Assembly (NCBI GenBank): GCA_007130445.1 | Contig: SLSM01000252.1 | Coordinates: 1-7,704, forward strand | Direction: 5' to 3' | DNA from: Trueperaceae bacterium | Lineage (GTDB): Bacteria; Deinococcota; Deinococci; Deinococcales; Trueperaceae | Length of the DNA: 7,704 nt | In this document: positions 5,225-7,704 of the stretch, piece by piece | Position numbering within the stretch: position 1 is the first letter of the stretch | Layout of the letters: every line of letters begins with the position of its first letter | Notes under the pieces: model-generated | Told to the model about the DNA's origin: nothing | What the model saw: the letters and a program-made list of their open reading frames with translations, nothing else | The model's database searches: none | Position numbers and translations under genes: made by a program

Positions 5225-6361
5225 TCAGGCCGCGTCGTGCTCCGACGCCTCGTGCTTGCCGCGCTTGCGGCCGGTGAAGAAGCCCTTGATGCGCTCTGTG
5301 AGCGTCTCACGCGCCTCGAGCGTCTCGCCCACTTCTGCGGCGTACTCCTCGAGGAGCGTGCGCGCGCGCTTCGAGAGGCGCTTCGGCGTCTCGACCACCA
5401 CGGTCACGATCTGATCGCCCGTGCCCACCTGGCGCAGCCGCGGCATGCCCTTGCCACGTAGGCGCACCTCGGTGCCGCTCTGCGTGCCGGCGACGATGTC
5501 GATCAGCTCGGGGCCGTCGAGGGTGGGCACCTCGAAGCAGCTGCCGATGGCGGCCTGCGCGTAGCCGATGCGCAGCTCGCTGCGCAGGTCGTCGCCGTCG
5601 CGCTGCAGGTGCTCGTGCGGCGTCAGCTGGATGTAGACGTAGAGGTCGCCGGTGGGGCCACCGTCGACGCCGACGTTCCCCTCGCGCGGGATGCGCAGGC
5701 GGTAGCCGCCGTCGATCCCCTTGGGCAGCGGGACGTCGACCATGCTGGTCTCCGGGCGCCGGCCGGCACCGCGGCACACCGAGCACGGCGTGACGATGAC
5801 CTCGCCCATGCCGCGGCAACTGGGGCACGTCTGGGTGGTGACGACCGTGCCGAAGATCGACTGGGCCTGCGCCCGCACCTGGCCGGCGCCGGCGCACGTG
5901 TCACAGCGGCGCTTGCCCTCGCCGCCGGGTTCGCTGCGGTCGCCGTGGCAGTGGTCGCAGGCCGTGAAGCGCTCGACCTCGACCTGCATGGTCGAGCCGT
6001 CGCGCGCCTGCTCGAGCGTGACGGTGATCTCGACCTCGAGGTCTTCGCCGGGCATCCCGCGCTGACGCGGGCCGCGCCGGCCACCCATCCCGCCGCCGAA
6101 CACCGACGCGAAGACGTCGAAGATGTCGCCGCTGAACGCGGCCTGCGCGTCGGCGTCGCCGTAGCGATCGAACCGGGCGCGCTTCTCCGGGTCCGAGAGC
6201 ACCGCGTACGCCTCGTTGATGGCCTTGAAGCGCTCCTCGGCCTCGCCGTCGCCATTGTTGCGGTCGGGGTGGTAGCGCAACGCAAGCTTGCGGTACGCGC
6301 TCTTGATGGTGGCGGCGTCCGCGTCGCGGGGGACGCCGAGGGTGTCGTAATGGTCGGGCAC
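5225..6361 (-). CDS. dnaJ: Chaperone protein DnaJ (class A Hsp40)
   Basis: The 378-residue co-chaperone stimulates the DnaK ATPase and delivers unfolded clients in the cytoplasm. The J domain is at 3-68 with the essential HPD at 31-33 and the YGDADAQAAF helix end. A short Gly/Phe-rich linker (FSGDIFDVFASVFGGGMGG, about 76-94) follows. The zinc-binding region has four CxxC pairs: Cys135/138, 153/156, 179/182 and 193/196. The last three fit CxxCxGxG, and the first reads CDHCHGDR, lacking the final Gly. The C-terminal client-binding domains run from about 205 to 340, with IPREGNVGVDGGPTGDLYVYI and the GTEVRLRGKGMPRL segment. The tail is rich in Lys and His. The GTG at 6361 begins MPDHYDTLGV, the standard DnaJ start, seven bases after TATACT. 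dnaK and grpE are not adjacent, so this dnaJ stands alone or is a second copy. Confidence 0.96.
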   Translation of the reverse strand: MPDHYDTLGVPRDADAATIKSAYRKLALRYHPDRNNGDGEAEERFKAINEAYAVLSDPEKRARFDRYGDADAQAAFSGDIFDVFASVFGGGMGGRRGPRQRGMPGEDLEVEITVTLEQARDGSTMQVEVERFTACDHCHGDRSEPGGEGKRRCDTCAGAGQVRAQAQSIFGTVVTTQTCPSCRGMGEVIVTPCSVCRGAGRRPETSMVDVPLPKGIDGGYRLRIPREGNVGVDGGPTGDLYVYIQLTPHEHLQRDGDDLRSELRIGYAQAAIGSCFEVPTLDGPELIDIVAGTQSGTEVRLRGKGMPRLRQVGTGDQIVTVVVETPKRLSKRARTLLEEYAAEVGETLEARETLTERIKGFFTGRKRGKHEASEHDAA

Positions 6362-6368
6362 GGGCGAC

Positions 6369-6374
6369 AGTATA
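6369..6374 (-). promoter_or_regulatory. -10 element of a leaderless dnaJ promoter
   Basis: Minus-strand TATACT differs from the TATAAT consensus at one base and lies seven bases before the dnaJ GTG (TATACTGTCGCCCGTG). No ribosome site is present, so a leaderless transcript is likely. This is the clearest promoter element in the window. The -35 position (about 6392-6397) holds no consensus hexamer and is covered instead by a dyad, which suggests regulated expression. Confidence 0.7.
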
Positions 6375-6389
6375 CGGGCCCGACGCCCC

Positions 6390-6408
6390 GAGTCCGTGAT
6401 CTGGACTC
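6390..6408. promoter_or_regulatory. 19-bp dyad at the -35 position of dnaJ, candidate heat-shock operator
   Basis: GAGTCC (6390-6395), seven bases, then GGACTC (6403-6408) form a perfect 6-bp inverted repeat covering the -35 region of the dnaJ promoter. On the dnaJ strand it reads TTGAGTCC...GGACTCGG. The TTGAGT and ACTC half-sites recall the HAIR operator of HspR (CTTGAGT-N7-ACTCAAG), but here GAGT and ACTC are 11 bases apart rather than 7. It is not a CIRCE element. I infer a regulator-binding site, possibly HspR-like, with unproven identity. Confidence 0.5.
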
Positions 6409-6437
6409 AACCGACCTGCGCACCGCACGCGCAACGG

Positions 6438-6466
6438 CAGGGTCGCGACCGTGGGTCGCGACCCTG
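6438..6466. terminator. Perfect 13-bp hairpin built from two copies of a 10-bp palindrome
   Basis: CAGGGTCGCGACC (6438-6450), the loop GTG, and GGTCGCGACCCTG (6454-6466) pair perfectly. Each arm contains the self-complementary decamer GGTCGCGACC (6441-6450 and 6454-6463), so the element is also a tandem pair of palindromes with centres 13 bp apart. As a hairpin it could stop transcripts coming from the lacI-like gene before the dnaJ promoter. As DNA it could be a double binding site for a dimeric regulator of dnaJ, about 65-95 bases upstream of its -10. It lacks a T-run and is more than 200 bases past the lacI-like stop. Confidence 0.55.
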
Positions 6467-6501
6467 AGGCACGATCCCTGTCGCCCGTCTCCGCCGTCGT
6501 G

Positions 6502-6525
6502 CCGAGGACCGTTACCGAGGACCGT
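6502..6525. repeat. 11-bp direct repeat
   Basis: CCGAGGACCGT occurs at 6502-6512 and 6515-6525, separated by two bases, so the offset is 13 bp. The same 13-bp offset separates the two palindromes at 6441-6463. It lies in the gap between the regulator gene and dnaJ. It may be a pair of binding sites or simple local duplication. Confidence 0.5.
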
Positions 6526-6599
6526 GTGGCGCGTCAGCGCCTCTTGCGGCCCTCGATAGCGACACCGCTACCGTGCGCCTGCGAGCGCGTGACCGCCAG

Positions 6600-6621
6600 C
6601 GAGTCGGCGGCGAGTCGGCGG
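6600..6621. repeat. 11-bp perfect tandem repeat
   Basis: CGAGTCGGCGG occurs twice with no gap (6600-6610 and 6611-6621). It lies 67 bases beyond the stop of the LacI-family gene. Slippage duplication in GC-rich non-coding DNA is the simplest explanation. Confidence 0.55.
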
Positions 6622-6629
6622 CAACGCAT

Positions 6630-6660
6630 ACCAGCACGGCCAGCGGCGGGCCCGTGCGGT
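6630..6660 (-). terminator. Candidate hairpin terminator of the LacI-family gene
   Basis: GCACGG (6634-6639) pairs with CCGTGC (6652-6657). Beyond a bulged A at 6633, ACC (6630-6632) pairs with GGT (6658-6660). The loop is 12 bases and can fold further through CC/GG pairs. The hairpin starts 27 bases past the TAA stop of the regulator gene, a usual place for a terminator. It is imperfect and lacks a T-run, so this is tentative. Confidence 0.35.
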
Positions 6661-6687
6661 GGTGTTGGGTGCGGGCCTGGGCGATCA

Positions 6688-7701
6688 TTACGCTCGCGGC
6701 GCACCCACGCTGCCACGCACGATCAGCTCTGCCGGGAAGCGCAACTGCTCGACCTGCACCTGGTCGCCGAGGCGCATCTGGTCGAACAGCAGACGTACCA
6801 CGGCGTGCCCCATCTCCTCCACGGGCTGCGCCAGCGTGTCGATGCCGGGCTGCACCAGCCGCATCCACGGGTAGTCGTCGAACGCAACCAGGCTCACGTC
6901 GCGCGGCACGCGCAGACCGAGCTCCAGCAGGGCGCGGTACGCACCGGCTGCCATCGAGCCGGTGGTTGCGAAGATGGCCGTCGGAGGCTCGTCGAGGCGC
7001 ATGACCCGGAGCGTCGCGGCGTAGCCGTCCCACTCGGTGGGCGCCGTCTGAGATACGTACGCCGGCGGCAGCGCGAGACCGTGCCGAGCCAAGGCCTCCG
7101 GGAAGCGCAGGACGCGCTCGTCGGCGTTCAGCTGCGGGTGGTAGCTCGACAGCGCGGCGATGCGCCTGTGCCCGTGTGCCACGAGGTGCGCCACGCCCTC
7201 GTCGACGGCGCCGACGTTGTCGAGCATGACGTGCGGCAGCGGGCTGCCGGGGATGAGGCAGTCGACCTCCACCACGGCGACCCCACGCCGCTGAATGCGC
7301 AACAGGTAGTCGAGGTTGGTGGACCCGTACGCGCTACGCAGGATGAGTCCAGCCACGCGGTTGCCGTAGAAGCTGCGCAGGTGCACCGCCTCGACGTCGT
7401 CGCGGTACTCGTTGTCCGCCACGATCACGCTGAAGCCGCGTCCGCGCACGTCGTGCACGATCGTGCGGGTGAGCTCGGCGAAGAACGGCTCGACGATGCT
7501 GCCGATCACCAGACCGAGCGTCGTGCTGCGACCGCTGCGCAAGGCCGAGGCGAGCTGGTCGGGCTCGTAGCCGAGCGCCTCGATGGCTTCGCGCACGCGC
7601 CGTAGCGTCTCCGTTGCCAGCTTCTCGGGCTCCCGGATCGCACGCTTGGCGGTGGTGGTGGACACACCGGCACGGCGCGCGACTTCGGTGATGGTGGCCA
7701 C
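6688..7701 (-). CDS. LacI-family transcriptional regulator
   Basis: The 337-residue protein is a DNA-binding regulator that probably senses a sugar or related small molecule. Residues 2-24 form the helix-turn-helix (ATITEVARRAGVSTTTAKRAI), followed by the typical ATETLRRVREAIEALGYEPD (29-48) and the hinge LASALRSGRSTTLGLVI (50-66). The periplasmic-binding-protein-like ligand domain covers 62-335, with GLIL (118-121), VMLDN (158-162), GHRRIAAL (177-184) and VSLVAFDDYPWM (269-280), ending PAELIVRGSVG. The recognition-helix start VSTTT matches that of PurR, but the usual TVSRVL/TVSHVI is TAKRAI here. The GTG at 7701 gives a standard LacI N-terminus; because the window ends three bases further on, a slightly earlier start cannot be excluded. 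Its target genes are probably outside the window, upstream of it. The family call is firm; the ligand is unknown. Confidence 0.93.
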   Translation of the reverse strand: MATITEVARRAGVSTTTAKRAIREPEKLATETLRRVREAIEALGYEPDQLASALRSGRSTTLGLVIGSIVEPFFAELTRTIVHDVRGRGFSVIVADNEYRDDVEAVHLRSFYGNRVAGLILRSAYGSTNLDYLLRIQRRGVAVVEVDCLIPGSPLPHVMLDNVGAVDEGVAHLVAHGHRRIAALSSYHPQLNADERVLRFPEALARHGLALPPAYVSQTAPTEWDGYAATLRVMRLDEPPTAIFATTGSMAAGAYRALLELGLRVPRDVSLVAFDDYPWMRLVQPGIDTLAQPVEEMGHAVVRLLFDQMRLGDQVQVEQLRFPAELIVRGSVGAPRA

Positions 7702-7704
7702 GAG

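Larger units (their letters stand above)
6467..6687. other. Non-coding part of the dnaJ/lacI-like gap: short repeats, no gene seen
   Basis: The full gap between dnaJ and the regulator gene is 6362-6687 (326 bases). Beyond the promoter, dyad and large hairpin described separately, this part shows no convincing small gene, tRNA or conserved RNA. Open frames crossing it are continuations of antisense frames over the regulator gene. It holds two sets of short direct repeats and a weaker hairpin next to the regulator stop. A small inverted repeat, TAGCG-ACAC-CGCTA (6557-6570), is too short to interpret. Confidence 0.5.

Noticed and set aside
2878..5414. Very long plus-strand frames (up to 770 codons) running across the DUF3445 and hsp20 region into miaA
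   Set aside because: They lie antisense to two genes with clear family motifs and give Arg/Ala-rich, low-complexity protein upstream of the MiaA P-loop. They are by-products of few stop codons in GC-rich DNA; only the miaA part from 4264 is real.
6390..6408. CIRCE element (HrcA operator) at the dnaJ promoter
   Set aside because: CIRCE has 9-bp arms TTAGCACTC/GAGTGCTAA around nine bases; the arms here are GAGTCC/GGACTC and do not match.
6451..7605. 384-codon plus-strand frame over the LacI-family gene
   Set aside because: It is antisense to a complete LacI-family protein and its product has no recognisable motifs.
1..7704. CRISPR array, transposase, phage genes, tRNA or rRNA
   Set aside because: No regularly spaced repeats with variable spacers, no transposase or integrase motifs, and no tRNA-like TTCRA or rRNA segments were seen on either strand by eye.

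Overview
This is a very GC-rich, gene-dense window of about 7.7 kb with eight coding regions. It looks chromosomal and bacterial. The most likely source is a Deinococcota relative, perhaps Trueperaceae. Three things suggest this: an envelope cluster of LptC- and OstA/LptA-type proteins (so a diderm cell), very high GC in third codon positions, and repeated leaderless-type promoters (TANNNT six or seven bases before a start codon with no Shine-Dalgarno site). The taxonomic call is an inference from gene content and style, not from a marker gene. No mobile element, CRISPR array, tRNA or rRNA was seen.

Layout. Bases 1-153 hold the 5' end of an exported or membrane-anchored protein on the minus strand. 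A divergent intergenic region (154-331) carries a 12-bp direct repeat and a 15-bp inverted repeat, the latter ending just before a -10-like element. A three-gene plus-strand operon follows: an LptC-like membrane protein (332-892), then two OstA/LptA-like exported proteins (916-1932 and 1940-2731). It collides tail to tail, with overlapping stop codons, with a minus-strand gene of the DUF3445 / heme-dependent oxidative N-demethylase family (about 2728-3777). That gene lies directly downstream of a small heat shock protein gene (3819-4214, minus). A 49-bp divergent promoter region separates hsp20 from miaA (4264-5190, plus), the tRNA A37 dimethylallyltransferase. miaA and dnaJ (5225-6361, minus) converge on a compact GC hairpin. 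Upstream of dnaJ is a 326-bp region with a near-ideal -10, a 19-bp dyad at the -35 position, a perfect 13-bp-stem hairpin made of two copies of a 10-bp palindrome, and several short direct repeats. The window ends with a LacI-family regulator (6688-7701, minus) whose start is at the window edge.

How it fits together. The Lpt-like trio should form part of a periplasm-spanning bridge carrying an amphipathic envelope molecule. Its ATPase, permease and outer-membrane parts are not in the window. Hsp20 and DnaJ are both chaperones and share the same promoter architecture, so co-regulation is plausible. miaA, the N-demethylase-like gene and the LacI regulator show no functional tie to them. I see no clear new multi-gene system here. 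The best leads are the promoter grammar, the palindromic elements before dnaJ and lptC, and an unusual start for the DUF3445 gene.
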